From Sulfurospirillum diekertiae (GTDB taxonomy: Bacteria; Campylobacterota; Campylobacteria; Campylobacterales; Sulfurospirillaceae): a stretch of 64,000 bases of DNA. A model generated the notes under the pieces. That model was not told the DNA's origin. It did not search any database and was given only the letters and a program-made list of their open reading frames with translations. A program made the position numbers and the translations under genes. Shown here in pieces: positions 35,656 to 44,780 of this stretch. The DNA is taken from assembly GCF_002309535.1 (NCBI RefSeq), contig NZ_CP023275.1, positions 806,001 to 870,000 on the forward strand, written 5' to 3'. How positions within the stretch are numbered: the stretch's first letter is position 1; every line of letters starts with the position of its first letter.

Positions 35656-37908
35656 ATGAATGTAACAGGGAAAAGAACATTAGTGTTTAGTCTTATTGCA
35701 CTATGCAATTTGTATGGGCAAGATTCTTATCAATTAGAAGAGGTTATTGCAACGGGGAAAACAGGGAGTGCCACAGCTTTTGAAACGGGTGGCAAAGAAA
35801 ATGTTAATTCGCAAGGATACAATAAAGACGCCATTGATCTTTACAGTGGTCCTATAGGCATTTCAGCTCTCAAAGTCGTAGGTATGTCGCCTTCAGTCGA
35901 TTATCAACCTGCGGAGGTTTTTGGTTCCAACGAAACATCGTTCCACGATCCTTTGCGTATCAGGGGTAAAAATCAGTCAGGACCGGGCGGTGTTTACATG
36001 TTAGAATCACTCCCCATCAGCGGCAATCCAGGTGGTGGAAAAACCATGTTTGATATGGAAAATATCTCATGGATTGATCTTTATAAAGGGTATATGCCTG
36101 CGGATAAAAGCCTTGGTTTTTCCAACCTGATCGGAAAAGTCGATATGATTGTCGATCGACCCAAAAAAGAGATGGAAACAACGGTATCACAAACGGTGGG
36201 CTCAGACAATGCCCTCAGAACTTTTTTACGTTTTGATACAGGACAAATGGGCGATGTCTCAGCGTTTGGATCGGTTTCTAAAACCAGCGGCGATAAATGG
36301 AAAGGCGAAGGTGATTTGGATCGCACCAACGTGATGTTAGGCATGACCTACAAACCAAATGATAACTTTAAAAGTGAACTATTTTATGCTCACAGCGAAG
36401 ACGATCATCACAATTATTATGGGCTTTCCTATACTGAAGCAAAAGATTTGGACGCGAATTATAAAAAAGATTGGAATACGGCGTATCCTACAACAAAGAA
36501 TGCTAATTATTATGATTGGAATAAGCAATCTTTTACCGATGACGTCGTCACGGCAAACCTAGAATACCGCTTTGCAAATGACTCTGTTTTGAGTTTTAAA
36601 CCGTACTATTCAAAAGACAAAGGCGAATATTGGTTCACCAATATGCCAGCAACTCCAGCAACATCGCCCGTGACCCAATGGCTCATTGATCATGACAGGT
36701 ATGGTGCCGTATTGGCCTACGAGATACCGATCATTGAAGAAATGGCGATGAAGATCGGCTATTGGTATGGAGAGCAAGATTTACCAGGACCTCCAACGAG
36801 TCGAAGAATGTACACGGTCAGCAATACGGGGCAATTAACATACAATGGCTGGAACATGTTAGCCGAAGAGGCAACGCATAAGTTTAGCTCTCCATTTGTA
36901 CAATTTAGTGGTGACATTAAAGATTTTAGCTATGCGTTTGGCATACGATACCTTGACTTTAAACTCGCAGGAATTAACAGTCACACGGCAGGTGCAAATA
37001 GTGCTTCTATAAGCTCTGATTACGATACGGCACTCAGTCAAGTTGCGCTTGATCCGTGGTCAAGTGTCGCCTCTAAAACCTTTACCGAATGGTTACCCAG
37101 TGCCTATTTAGGATATAAAGTAACATCCAATACGGAAGTCTATTTTGATTACGGTCGAAGCTATGGTTACGATGTTAATCTTTTTCCAACGTACCTCTCC
37201 AATCGAGCAACTTATGTGAGTAAAGGTGTCACCCTTCAGAAACTATGGGATAAGCAAAACCTAGAGATTTCCGATAATTACGATGTCGGTCTAAAGTACA
37301 GAGTTGGAAGCATTGTTTTGTCACCAAATCTTTTTTATACCAAAGTATCGGGTAAACAAGCCACCATTTATGATACCCAATACGGCATCAATTATCCTAC
37401 CAACAACCTTGATGCCGAAAGTTACGGTGCTGAGTTTGCCATTAGTGGTGCAGCCACTGAGTCTATAGATTTTCTTGCCAGTGCTTTTTACAATCGCTAC
37501 TACTATACAGAGAACTTTCAAACCAGTGCGCTAGCAACAACGTCGACAAAAAACAATCAAGTTCCTGATGCTCCGATGCAAGGGCTTAAAGGTTCTATGA
37601 CATATAAAATAGGTAGCTTTAAATTCACACCTATTGTTCGCTATACGGCTAGTAGGTACGGTAATGTGGAGCATACGCAAGAAATTCCTTCGTTTACGAC
37701 AGTGGATTTTAATGTTGATTATAAATTGCCTAAAATCCAAAGCATTAAAGAGAGTAATATGCAGTTAAGTTTTGTCAATCTTTTGGATAAACACTATATT
37801 GCTTCCATCATTACACCTGATAATGCGCTTGCAGCGGATACAACACAACCAACCTATTTGGCGGGCATGCCATTTGGTGTCTACTTGACGCTCAATATGA
37901 AATTTTAA
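35656..37908 (+). CDS. TonB-dependent outer-membrane receptor
   Basis: The 750-residue protein has a signal peptide ending NLYG, a plug domain at about 25-190 (YQLEEVIATGKT as TonB-box region, RIRGKNQSGPGGVYM, IDLYKGYMPAD) and a 22-strand barrel ending in NMKF. It takes up a scarce ligand using TonB energy. The plug details do not say whether siderophore, haem, cobalamin or metal chelate. No siderophore or ABC genes adjoin. The upstream long palindrome suggests metal-dependent control. Confidence 0.85.
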   Translation: MNVTGKRTLVFSLIALCNLYGQDSYQLEEVIATGKTGSATAFETGGKENVNSQGYNKDAIDLYSGPIGISALKVVGMSPSVDYQPAEVFGSNETSFHDPLRIRGKNQSGPGGVYMLESLPISGNPGGGKTMFDMENISWIDLYKGYMPADKSLGFSNLIGKVDMIVDRPKKEMETTVSQTVGSDNALRTFLRFDTGQMGDVSAFGSVSKTSGDKWKGEGDLDRTNVMLGMTYKPNDNFKSELFYAHSEDDHHNYYGLSYTEAKDLDANYKKDWNTAYPTTKNANYYDWNKQSFTDDVVTANLEYRFANDSVLSFKPYYSKDKGEYWFTNMPATPATSPVTQWLIDHDRYGAVLAYEIPIIEEMAMKIGYWYGEQDLPGPPTSRRMYTVSNTGQLTYNGWNMLAEEATHKFSSPFVQFSGDIKDFSYAFGIRYLDFKLAGINSHTAGANSASISSDYDTALSQVALDPWSSVASKTFTEWLPSAYLGYKVTSNTEVYFDYGRSYGYDVNLFPTYLSNRATYVSKGVTLQKLWDKQNLEISDNYDVGLKYRVGSIVLSPNLFYTKVSGKQATIYDTQYGINYPTNNLDAESYGAEFAISGAATESIDFLASAFYNRYYYTENFQTSALATTSTKNNQVPDAPMQGLKGSMTYKIGSFKFTPIVRYTASRYGNVEHTQEIPSFTTVDFNVDYKLPKIQSIKESNMQLSFVNLLDKHYIASIITPDNALAADTTQPTYLAGMPFGVYLTLNMKF

Positions 37909-37926
37909 GTCAGCACTTTTTCAAAA

Positions 37927-37956
37927 GTTTTGCCCATGCTTACGTATGGGCAAAAC
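37927..37956 (+). terminator. Hairpin after the TonB receptor gene
   Basis: GTTTTGCCCAT at 37927-37937 pairs perfectly with ATGGGCAAAAC at 37946-37956. There is no long T-run, so termination may be partial. Confidence 0.5.
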
Positions 37957-38048
37957 CTGAATGCTCTGCTTTAGAACTCGTGGATTTCTACATCCCCGCA
38001 GTCTCACAAAAAACGTACCAATTCTTTTTTACATGTAAATACAAATAG

Positions 38049-38690
38049 CTATTGGTTTACATAAATTTCAATGCGTTCTTTGCCTTTGCCGATGTTCTTT
38101 CGTTTTAAGCAGAGTCGCCCCACTTCACCTGTGTGTTTCAGGTGCGTGCCACCGCAAGGAACCTGTGCGAAACCGTCGATTTCCCAGTAACGTCTTTGGT
38201 TTGCAAGATCGCTGTAGTCGCTTTTAATGGGTAAGTTTTTATTGATTAATTCTGTTGCTTTGTGAAGAAGGAGGGGAAACAGGTTGCTAATGTTTTCCTG
38301 CCAAAAAAAATCAATGCGGGCTTTATCTTGGGCGATGTGCGCGCCGATTTTTTCCACCGAACCTAGTTCTTGATAAAGTAATTCCAAGATTAATTCTGCA
38401 GCAAAATGGTGTTGCATCAGGCTATAACGTCTTTGCCAGTCGATCTTGACTGCTACTTCTTGCCCCACGTGAAGATCATGTTCGCTCGCTAGAGTGTAAC
38501 GTATATTGGTACCTTCTTTGGTTGCTTCTAAGACTTCAACGCCACCAATGGTTCCAAAATCACTCTCTTGACCGCCTGAAAATGCGTAAAAAATGGTTTG
38601 GTCTAAGTAAATACCATCACCCTCAACCGATGCAATTTTTGCTTGAATTTCGCTCGCGTAAGGGTCATCCCAAAAAAGTTTATCTAACAT
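38049..38690 (-). CDS. Alanyl-tRNA editing protein AlaX
   Basis: The protein of about 213 residues matches the free-standing editing domain of AlaRS. The zinc site is formed by QHHFAAELI and CGGTHLKHTGEV; the N-terminal FYAFSGGQESDFGTI segment is also typical. It hydrolyses Ser- or Gly-tRNA(Ala) in the cytoplasm. I choose ATG 38690, which follows GGAG by six bases, over upstream in-frame ATGs at 38702 and 38717. It reads away from the accessory genes that follow. Confidence 0.88.
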   Translation of the reverse strand: MLDKLFWDDPYASEIQAKIASVEGDGIYLDQTIFYAFSGGQESDFGTIGGVEVLEATKEGTNIRYTLASEHDLHVGQEVAVKIDWQRRYSLMQHHFAAELILELLYQELGSVEKIGAHIAQDKARIDFFWQENISNLFPLLLHKATELINKNLPIKSDYSDLANQRRYWEIDGFAQVPCGGTHLKHTGEVGRLCLKRKNIGKGKERIEIYVNQ

Positions 38691-38887
38691 AACGTTCTCC
38701 ATAGGTTTAATGCACAAATATTATATAGAAAATTGAAAGGAAAAAAGGTGATTTTTTATCTTTACATGTAAAGGCGATGCTATTACATTTAACCCATAAA
38801 ATTGAAATAATTTAAAGTAGCTTATCCCCATTTTCTTCTGGTTTCTGGTAGGGGTTTGAATCTCTTCACACCATCCATCTTGTTCCT

Positions 38888-38919
38888 TCAAATCATCTTT
38901 ACATGTAAAGATGATTTGA
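38888..38919. repeat. Perfect 32-bp palindrome built on TTTACATGTAAA
   Basis: Arms TCAAATCATCTTTACA and its complement meet at 38903/38904 with no mismatch. It lies about 40 bp past the stop of the minus-strand UDG-like gene, and may serve as its transcript end, though no T-run follows. It is one of the longest members of the TTACATGTAA family here. Confidence 0.6.
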
Positions 38920-38960
38920 TAAAATTTGACCCATAAAATTAACTCTTGATGGGTAAAAAG

Positions 38961-39632
38961 TTAAAAGTTTAGCCCTGCCCCCTTTTTGTTAGCACTAAAG
39001 ACTTCTTTAAATTTAGATTTATAAAAGTCAATTTTAAATTGTTTTACTGGCTTATCAAATATCCCGTAATATTCATTTTTTACTTGTTTATATATTTTAC
39101 TATTAGATATACCTATATTAGAAGCTCCAGATGGAGAAAGTAAAACTATACATTTGATTACTTTGTTCTCAAATTCTATATGAAACTCATATGTTTTGTT
39201 CCAGTTTTTTGGAACTTGCATCTTTAATTTAAATAAATCAAAAAATAATTTTGCCGCATTGTTTTTGCCAAAAGCACTTGTAAAGAATATTGTTTCTATG
39301 TTCGAATCAAGAATTTGATTTTTTATATCTGTATTTAGTTTGAGATTGTATAGATCACTATCTTTTGTTACTGATTTGTCTTTTCTTTCGCACTCAATAA
39401 CCATATCTGAAATCCCAATGTTGTATTGATTGAATATTTCCAATATGTCATCTAAAGTCTTGAATTTTAGTTCTGTTGCATTTGATAGAATATCCCAAAA
39501 AGTTTTTGCATTTCCATAGAAAAAATCTAATTCAGAATGACCGTGAGGATGTATCGTTCCTAAAACTAAGTACTTATCATTCTTCTTTATCGGATAGTTC
39601 TTTATATACCTATGTTTTGTGATAACTGGCAT
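38961..39632 (-). CDS. Uracil-DNA-glycosylase-superfamily-like protein in a gene cassette
   Basis: The protein of about 223 residues has the layout of the UDG superfamily: YLVLGTIHPHGHSE near residue 20, FFYGNAKTFWDIL as the G(N)-x-FW active-site region and LLSPSGAS near residue 170 as the second catalytic loop. It may be a mismatch or damaged-base glycosylase; distant members exist in defence islands. I start at ATG 39632 after AGAGGT, because the longer frame from 39686 would read through the attC site. The C-terminal codons overlap another GTGCTAAC word. It is AT-rich relative to the core genes. Confidence 0.55.
   Translation of the reverse strand: MPVITKHRYIKNYPIKKNDKYLVLGTIHPHGHSELDFFYGNAKTFWDILSNATELKFKTLDDILEIFNQYNIGISDMVIECERKDKSVTKDSDLYNLKLNTDIKNQILDSNIETIFFTSAFGKNNAAKLFFDLFKLKMQVPKNWNKTYEFHIEFENKVIKCIVLLSPSGASNIGISNSKIYKQVKNEYYGIFDKPVKQFKIDFYKSKFKEVFSANKKGAGLNF
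38971..38995 (-). repeat. Possible remnant of a second attC
   Basis: On the minus strand the end of the UDG-like gene reads GTGCTAAC (38995-38988) then AAAAAGGGGGCAGGGCTAAAC, the same boundary octamer as the complete attC at 39650. No matching GTTAGCAC is found downstream, so if it is an attC it is truncated. Confidence 0.35.
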
Positions 39633-39649
39633 TAATTGACCTCTATAGT

Positions 39650-39706
39650 GTGCTAACGTCTGGTTCAAATGCACCGTAGGTGTCACTTGGAACCACTTGT
39701 TAGCAC
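39650..39706 (-). mobile_element. Integron attC recombination site (57 bp)
   Basis: The outer boxes GTGCTAAC (39650-39657) and GTTAGCAC (39699-39706) are exact complements. Inside, TGGTTC pairs with GAACCA, AA with TT, and TG then CACC with matching GGTG and CA around the loop GTA. The plus strand folds with exactly two extra unpaired bases, T39683 and G39689. This T and G pair of extrahelical bases on the bottom strand, the unpaired spacer GTC/CTT and a length of 57 bp are the defining structure of attC sites. The stop codon of the upstream cassette gene abuts the site at 39707. Confidence 0.8.
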
Positions 39707-40663
39707 CTAGCCCTGATTTAACAAATTAAGCAAATGGTCATATTCTTCCATTTCTATATCTGTAAGAAGCTCTTTTAACTTAACTGTCATTGTTGTTTGA
39801 GTTTCTCGACCATCATGCTTATCTGTATGCTTAACAACGTTCGGAGTGAAGCATTTAATTATGTCAATGAGACCATTGTCATCTGTAATAAAGTTTGATC
39901 TAAGGTACCCACCAACTCCATCACGCCCCAGTTGCTCAATCTCAAGCTTGATACCAGCAAACCTACTTATTAGCATAATATCTGCTAAAGCGTTTTCAGC
40001 ATCAAAATTCTGAGGATCAGCTTTGAATTTCATCAATTTTTTTGCAGCAAGGTTTCCGTAAAGGCACGCAAGACCAATAGTCACAACTGGGTGCTGTCTA
40101 CTAAAATTGAAATGATTTGTTTGTTCGATAATTTTTTCAGCTATCTTTAATCTTTGTTTAGATGATACAGGGTTGCTAAGTTTAAATTGGTCATTTAAAG
40201 CTCTTAAAAAACCTAAATAGTCAGATCGTTTTTCTTCAATTGGATTACCTCGCAATTCCTTAAGAAAGTCCAAAACAAATTCATCAGGTTCATATACACG
40301 AGCATTTGTGAAAAATTTTCTCATAGACACTAGGTCAGATAGTATTTTCTTCTCTAATTCTTCGTCTGTATCAATTCCACGTGAGTCGCTGACCTTCTCC
40401 ATCAACGCAAAAAGATATGAAAAGCAGTTATTAGGTCTATCTAATTCACGAAGATCGTTAACTAGATTAGCTTTTCGAGGGTCATTCTCAAGTGAAGCAC
40501 TTGTGAGTTTTGTCGCACTTACAACACAAATATCTAACATATATAATGTTGGAATACTTAGTGACCACTCCCTCATCATACTGTCTTGTTCTGGTGTAAG
40601 TTGCATTTTAAGTGTTATTGAATCTCCACTAACAAACTCTTTAACAGTATTTTTATTATCCAT
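39707..40663 (-). CDS. Unrecognised cassette-borne protein
   Basis: I do not recognise this 318-residue protein. It is cytoplasmic (no signal or membrane helices), rich in charged residues and mostly helical. Acidic residues in LYMLDICVVSA (near 42), ENALADIMLIS (near 235) and FITDDNGLID (near 268) have the order of a PIN-like nuclease active site, but this is weak. Its stop touches the attC site and its start region is preceded by GTTAGC at 40716-40711, so the gene sits exactly as a cassette would. AAAGGT precedes the ATG. Confidence 0.6.
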   Translation of the reverse strand: MDNKNTVKEFVSGDSITLKMQLTPEQDSMMREWSLSIPTLYMLDICVVSATKLTSASLENDPRKANLVNDLRELDRPNNCFSYLFALMEKVSDSRGIDTDEELEKKILSDLVSMRKFFTNARVYEPDEFVLDFLKELRGNPIEEKRSDYLGFLRALNDQFKLSNPVSSKQRLKIAEKIIEQTNHFNFSRQHPVVTIGLACLYGNLAAKKLMKFKADPQNFDAENALADIMLISRFAGIKLEIEQLGRDGVGGYLRSNFITDDNGLIDIIKCFTPNVVKHTDKHDGRETQTTMTVKLKELLTDIEMEEYDHLLNLLNQG

Positions 40664-41092
40664 TTACTACCTTTTTAAAGTTAACTATAAGCTTACAGAT
40701 TGAGAGGGCTGCTAACTATTTATTCAACGAACATTATATATAAATCAGTCTGTTATTCTCAAATAAACGAACACAAAAAATGTTCGTTTATTTAATAAAA
40801 ATATTTTAAAATGCGATTTTTTTATTGTTTTATAGTCAGAAGCACTTAAATTTTTCAAATATCAATGACCATTTAAAAATATATTTGGCGTTATTTGAAC
40901 ATTTTGTCGTTTAATTGGCAGAAAAAAGTGTTAAATGGTTATTGTGTCGTTTAATGTTTAGGAATTTATATAGAAAGTGAGAGGCTATTTTTTATCTGCC
41001 ATAAACCCATAGAATACTAGCAAATAACGTTACATCACTTTTTTACATGTAAAACCAAAACCCCATAAAATTAAATTTCCAAAACTAAAGTA
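40664..41092. other. Gene-poor spacer between the cassette genes and nap
   Basis: This AT-rich stretch has no credible ORF. It holds the cassette-boundary word GCTAAC (40711-40716), a perfect 13-bp hairpin (AAATAAACGAACA at 40761-40773 with TGTTCGTTTATTT at 40781-40793), two copies of GTCGTTTAAT about 45 bp apart near 40908 and 40951, and one TTACATGTAA at 41043. I see no attI site or integrase. Confidence 0.5.
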
Positions 41093-41135
41093 TTGACTTA
41101 AGTCATGGCTTTGTCTTTTTGCTTAGTGATAGAAT
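41093..41135 (+). promoter_or_regulatory. Predicted nap promoter with Crp/Fnr-type operator
   Basis: TTGACTTAAGTCAT at 41093-41106 is nearly the same palindrome as that of nrf. A -10-like TAGAAT at 41130-41135 puts the start near 41142 with the operator centre at about -42. The napA ribosome site AGGAGG lies at 41154-41159. Confidence 0.65.
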
Positions 41136-41166
41136 GACCTCGTAACTCAAATCAGGAGGTTTCAAC

Positions 41167-43956
41167 ATGTCGCTTTCAAGAAGAGACTTTTTAAAAACAT
41201 CTGCCGCTGTGAGCGCTGCTGCTGCGGTGGGCATTAGCGTGCCTTCCGAGCTTAAGGCCGCAGGGGAACACGCCGAAAAAGATTGGCGTTGGGACAAATC
41301 TGTGTGTCGATTCTGTGGTACCGGTTGTGGTATTATGGTGGCGACCAAAGAGGGTAAAATTGTCGCGGTCAAAGGTGATCCAGCGGCTCCCGTCAACCGT
41401 GGATTGAACTGTATCAAAGGCTATTTTAATGCCAAAATCATGTATGGTGCCGATCGTCTTAAAGAACCACTTTTACGCATGAACGACAAAGGTGAATTTG
41501 ACAAACACGGTCAATTCAAACCTGTCTCATGGAAACGTGCGTTTGACGAGATGGAAAAACACATGAAAGCCGCGATGAAAGCGGGTGGTCCAGAAGCGAT
41601 TGGTGTGTTTGGTTCAGGTCAATACACCATTCATGAAGGTTATGTCGCCGCAAAATTGATGAAAGCGGGCTTTCGCTCCAATGCCATCGATCCTAATGCG
41701 CGTCACTGTATGGCTTCAGCCGTTGTTGGCTTTATGCAAACCTTTGGTATCGATGAGCCAGCAGGCTGTTACGATGACATTGAACTGACCGATACCATTG
41801 TTACTTGGGGTGCCAACATGGCGGAGATGCATCCGATTTTATGGTCAAGGGTGAGTGATCGAAAACTGACCTCTCCCGATAAAGTCAAAGTGGTGAACCT
41901 CTCTACATATACGCACCGTTGTTCTGACCTTGCGGACACGGAGATTATCTTCTCTCCAAGTACCGATCTTGCGATTTGGAACTACATCGCACGTGAGATT
42001 GTTTACAATCATCCAGAAGCGATTGATTGGGATTTTGTGAAGAAAAATACCATTTTTGCAACCGGTTTTTCGAATATCGGTTATGGTATGAGAACGGAAG
42101 CTGAGGCTAAAAAATTAGGCTACTCCGATAAAGAACTTGAGATTATTAAAAAAGAAGAAGCGAAAGTTATTTCTGAGAAAGAAGCTCCAGGCCTTGCACA
42201 CTTAGGTGTTAAAGCGGGCGATACCATGAAAATGGATAAAGCAGATGCTGCGATGCTTCACTGGGAAATTAGCTTTGAAGATTTTAAAAAAGGTTTAGAG
42301 CCTTATACCCTTGATTATGTTGCAAAAATTGCTAAAGGCAATCCTGATGAGACCATCGAGAGCTTTAAAGCAAAACTGCAAACACTTGTAAGCCTTTACA
42401 TTGAAAAAGAGCGTAAAGTTGTCAGTTTCTGGACAATGGGCTTTAACCAACACCAACGAGGTACATGGGTAAATGAACAAGCGTATATGGTTCACTTTCT
42501 CCTTGGCAAACAAGCCAAACCCGGTTCTGGAGCATTTTCTTTGACAGGACAACCGAGTGCGTGTGGAACAGCGCGTGAAGTGGGTACCTTTACACATCGT
42601 TTACCTGCCGATATGGACGTTTCGATTCCTGCACACAGAGCCGTGAGTGAGAAAATATGGAAATTACCAGAGGGCACACTCAATCCAATGGGGTACCAAC
42701 ATATTATGAATATCCACAGACAAATTGAGAGTGGCAAGATCAAATTTGCATGGGTCAATGTCTGTAATCCTTACCAAGACACAGCGAACGCTGAACACTG
42801 GATCAAAGCGGCTCGTAAATCTGACAACTTTATCGTCTGTTCTGACGCGTATCCAGGAATTTCTGCCAAAGTGTCTGATCTGATCTTACCTTCTGCGATG
42901 ATTTATGAGAAATGGGGCGGATACGGTAACGCTGAGCGAAGAACACAACAATGGAAACAACAAGTCATCCCCGTTGGCGATGCGATGAGTGATACATGGC
43001 AATGGGTTGAGCTTTCAAAACGCTTTACGATTGCAGATGTTTGGGGTGAACAACCAATCAAGGGTGGCAAATTACCAAACGTTATCGAAGCGGCAAAAGC
43101 GATGGGCTACAAAGAGACCGATACTTTGTATGACGTTTTGTTTGCTAATGAATTTTTCAAATCTTTCAAAGCACAAGACCCTATTGGTGAAGGCTTTGAT
43201 AACACCGAAGTCAACGGTGATAAACGTGGTGTCATGGGCAGTGATGGTAAAGAGTGGAAAGGGTATGGCTTCTTCTTGCAAAAAGCAATTTGGGAAGAGT
43301 ACCGCAAGTTTGGGGCTGGTCATGGACATGACTTGGCTGACTTTGACACCTACCACAAAGTAAGAGGACTTAAATGGCCTGTTGTCGATGGTAAAGAGAC
43401 ACAATGGAGATTTAACGCTAAGTATGATCCGTATGCTGCAAAAGAAAACAATGGTGAGTTCGCATTTTATGGAACATTTGCAAAAGCGATCAAAAAAGGC
43501 AACTTACTCAAACCAACCACCGAAGAGACATACCCGCTTAAAAATAAAGCGAAAATTTTCTTTAGACCGTATATGGATCCATGCGAAATGCCAGATGCGC
43601 AGTATGATACATGGTTGTGTACAGGGCGTGTGCTAGAGCACTGGCATAGTGGTACGATGACGATGAGGGTTCCTGAGCTTTACCGTGCTGTTCCTGAGGC
43701 ACTTTGTTATATGCACCCAGAAGATGCAAAAGCGAAAGGCTTTATCCAAGGCGAATTGATTTGGATAGAGAGTCGCCGTGGATCATGTAAAGCACGTGTG
43801 GAAACACGCGGTCGTAACAGAACACCACGTGGGCTTGTATTTGTTCCTTGGTTTGATGAGAAAGTTTTCATCAACAAAGTATGTCTTGATGCAACATGTC
43901 CTCTTTCTAAACAGACGGACTATAAAAAGTGTGCGGTCAAACTTTATAAAGCGTAA
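41167..43956 (+). CDS. napA: Periplasmic nitrate reductase, catalytic subunit
   Basis: The 929-residue molybdoenzyme has a Tat signal (SRRDFLK at 4-10) and a [4Fe-4S] site of Cys 47, 50, 54 and 82. The molybdenum ligand Cys182 lies in [10 protein letters not shown]. The C-terminal domain with [14 protein letters not shown] and the final [13 protein letters not shown] is typical. It reduces nitrate to nitrite in the periplasm with bis-MGD. It is the first gene of napAGHBFLD, the epsilonproteobacterial order without napC; electrons come through NapGH. No TTACATGTAA copy occurs in the gene. Confidence 0.96.
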   Translation: MSLSRRDFLKTSAAVSAAAAVGISVPSELKAAGEHAEKDWRWDKSVCRFCGTGCGIMVATKEGKIVAVKGDPAAPVNRGLNCIKGYFNAKIMYGADRLKEPLLRMNDKGEFDKHGQFKPVSWKRAFDEMEKHMKAAMKAGGPEAIGVFGSGQYTIHEGYVAAKLMKAGFRSNAIDPNARHCMASAVVGFMQTFGIDEPAGCYDDIELTDTIVTWGANMAEMHPILWSRVSDRKLTSPDKVKVVNLSTYTHRCSDLADTEIIFSPSTDLAIWNYIAREIVYNHPEAIDWDFVKKNTIFATGFSNIGYGMRTEAEAKKLGYSDKELEIIKKEEAKVISEKEAPGLAHLGVKAGDTMKMDKADAAMLHWEISFEDFKKGLEPYTLDYVAKIAKGNPDETIESFKAKLQTLVSLYIEKERKVVSFWTMGFNQHQRGTWVNEQAYMVHFLLGKQAKPGSGAFSLTGQPSACGTAREVGTFTHRLPADMDVSIPAHRAVSEKIWKLPEGTLNPMGYQHIMNIHRQIESGKIKFAWVNVCNPYQDTANAEHWIKAARKSDNFIVCSDAYPGISAKVSDLILPSAMIYEKWGGYGNAERRTQQWKQQVIPVGDAMSDTWQWVELSKRFTIADVWGEQPIKGGKLPNVIEAAKAMGYKETDTLYDVLFANEFFKSFKAQDPIGEGFDNTEVNGDKRGVMGSDGKEWKGYGFFLQKAIWEEYRKFGAGHGHDLADFDTYHKVRGLKWPVVDGKETQWRFNAKYDPYAAKENNGEFAFYGTFAKAIKKGNLLKPTTEETYPLKNKAKIFFRPYMDPCEMPDAQYDTWLCTGRVLEHWHSGTMTMRVPELYRAVPEALCYMHPEDAKAKGFIQGELIWIESRRGSCKARVETRGRNRTPRGLVFVPWFDEKVFINKVCLDATCPLSKQTDYKKCAVKLYKA

Positions 43957-43964
43957 GTAATAAA

Positions 43965-44780
43965 ATGGAAACAACAGATAAAATCGCAATCTCAGACCGC
44001 CGTAAATTCCTCGCTTTGATGGCTCAAAGTGGTGGATTCATGGCGTTGGGTGGCATGGTTTGGACAGGGTATTTGGAAGAGGCAAAAAGCGCTCCGTTGG
44101 TTTTGCGACCACCTGCTGCAGTCTTGGAAAAGGACTTTATGCGCTTGTGCATCAAGTGTGGGCAGTGTGTTGTCGCATGTCCTTACCATACGCTTAGCCT
44201 TGCCAAACCAGGTGACACAAAGCCGTTGGGAACACCGTTTTTTATTCCTCGTGAAGTACCGTGTCACATGTGTACGGATATACCGTGTGTACCTGTCTGT
44301 CCCACGGGAGCGTTGGATGAGAAGAGTGTTTCTAAAATCACTGAAGGTGTCTTTGAACTGGACATCACCAAAGCGCGCATGGGACTTGCCGTCGTTGATG
44401 TCCAGTCCTGCATCGCATTTTGGGGAATTCAGTGTGACGCGTGTTACCGAGCATGTCCTATTATGGACAGTGCGATTAAGTTAGAGTATAGACGCAATGA
44501 GCGAACGGGCAAACATGCCTATTTGACACCGATAGTCAACAGTCTTACCTGTACGGGATGTGGTTTGTGCGAGAGAGCCTGTGTCACTGAAAAAGCAGCA
44601 ATCCATGTGTTGCCTTTGGAAATCGCCACAGGAAATATCGGCTCACACTATATTAAAGGCTGGGAGCAGGGGGATGAGCAACGCTTAGAAAAAGCGAGTG
44701 GTGATGTTACAACACATACCAAACGTAGCGAGAAGTCTGCGACAGACTACTTGAATTCGAATGAGGAGATGTTCAAATGA
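43965..44780 (+). CDS. napG: Ferredoxin-type quinol dehydrogenase subunit NapG
   Basis: The 271-residue protein has a Tat-like N-terminus (DRRKFLALMAQSGGF) and four [4Fe-4S] motifs: CIKCGQCVVACP, CHMCTDIPCVPVCP, CDACYRACP and CTGCGLCERACV. It works with membrane NapH to take electrons from menaquinol and pass them to NapB and NapA. The ATG is 8 bases after napA and its end overlaps napH by four bases. Confidence 0.94.
   Translation: METTDKIAISDRRKFLALMAQSGGFMALGGMVWTGYLEEAKSAPLVLRPPAAVLEKDFMRLCIKCGQCVVACPYHTLSLAKPGDTKPLGTPFFIPREVPCHMCTDIPCVPVCPTGALDEKSVSKITEGVFELDITKARMGLAVVDVQSCIAFWGIQCDACYRACPIMDSAIKLEYRRNERTGKHAYLTPIVNSLTCTGCGLCERACVTEKAAIHVLPLEIATGNIGSHYIKGWEQGDEQRLEKASGDVTTHTKRSEKSATDYLNSNEEMFK

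Noticed and set aside
38899-38908. TTTACATGTAAA as an FNR or Nss operator
   Set aside because: It lacks the TTGA(T/C)-N4-(A/G)TCAA pattern, occurs mostly away from promoters and sits inside coding sequence.
39632-39686. Longer N-terminus of the UDG-like protein from GTG 39686
   Set aside because: Those codons are the attC site; a proper ribosome site stands before ATG 39632.
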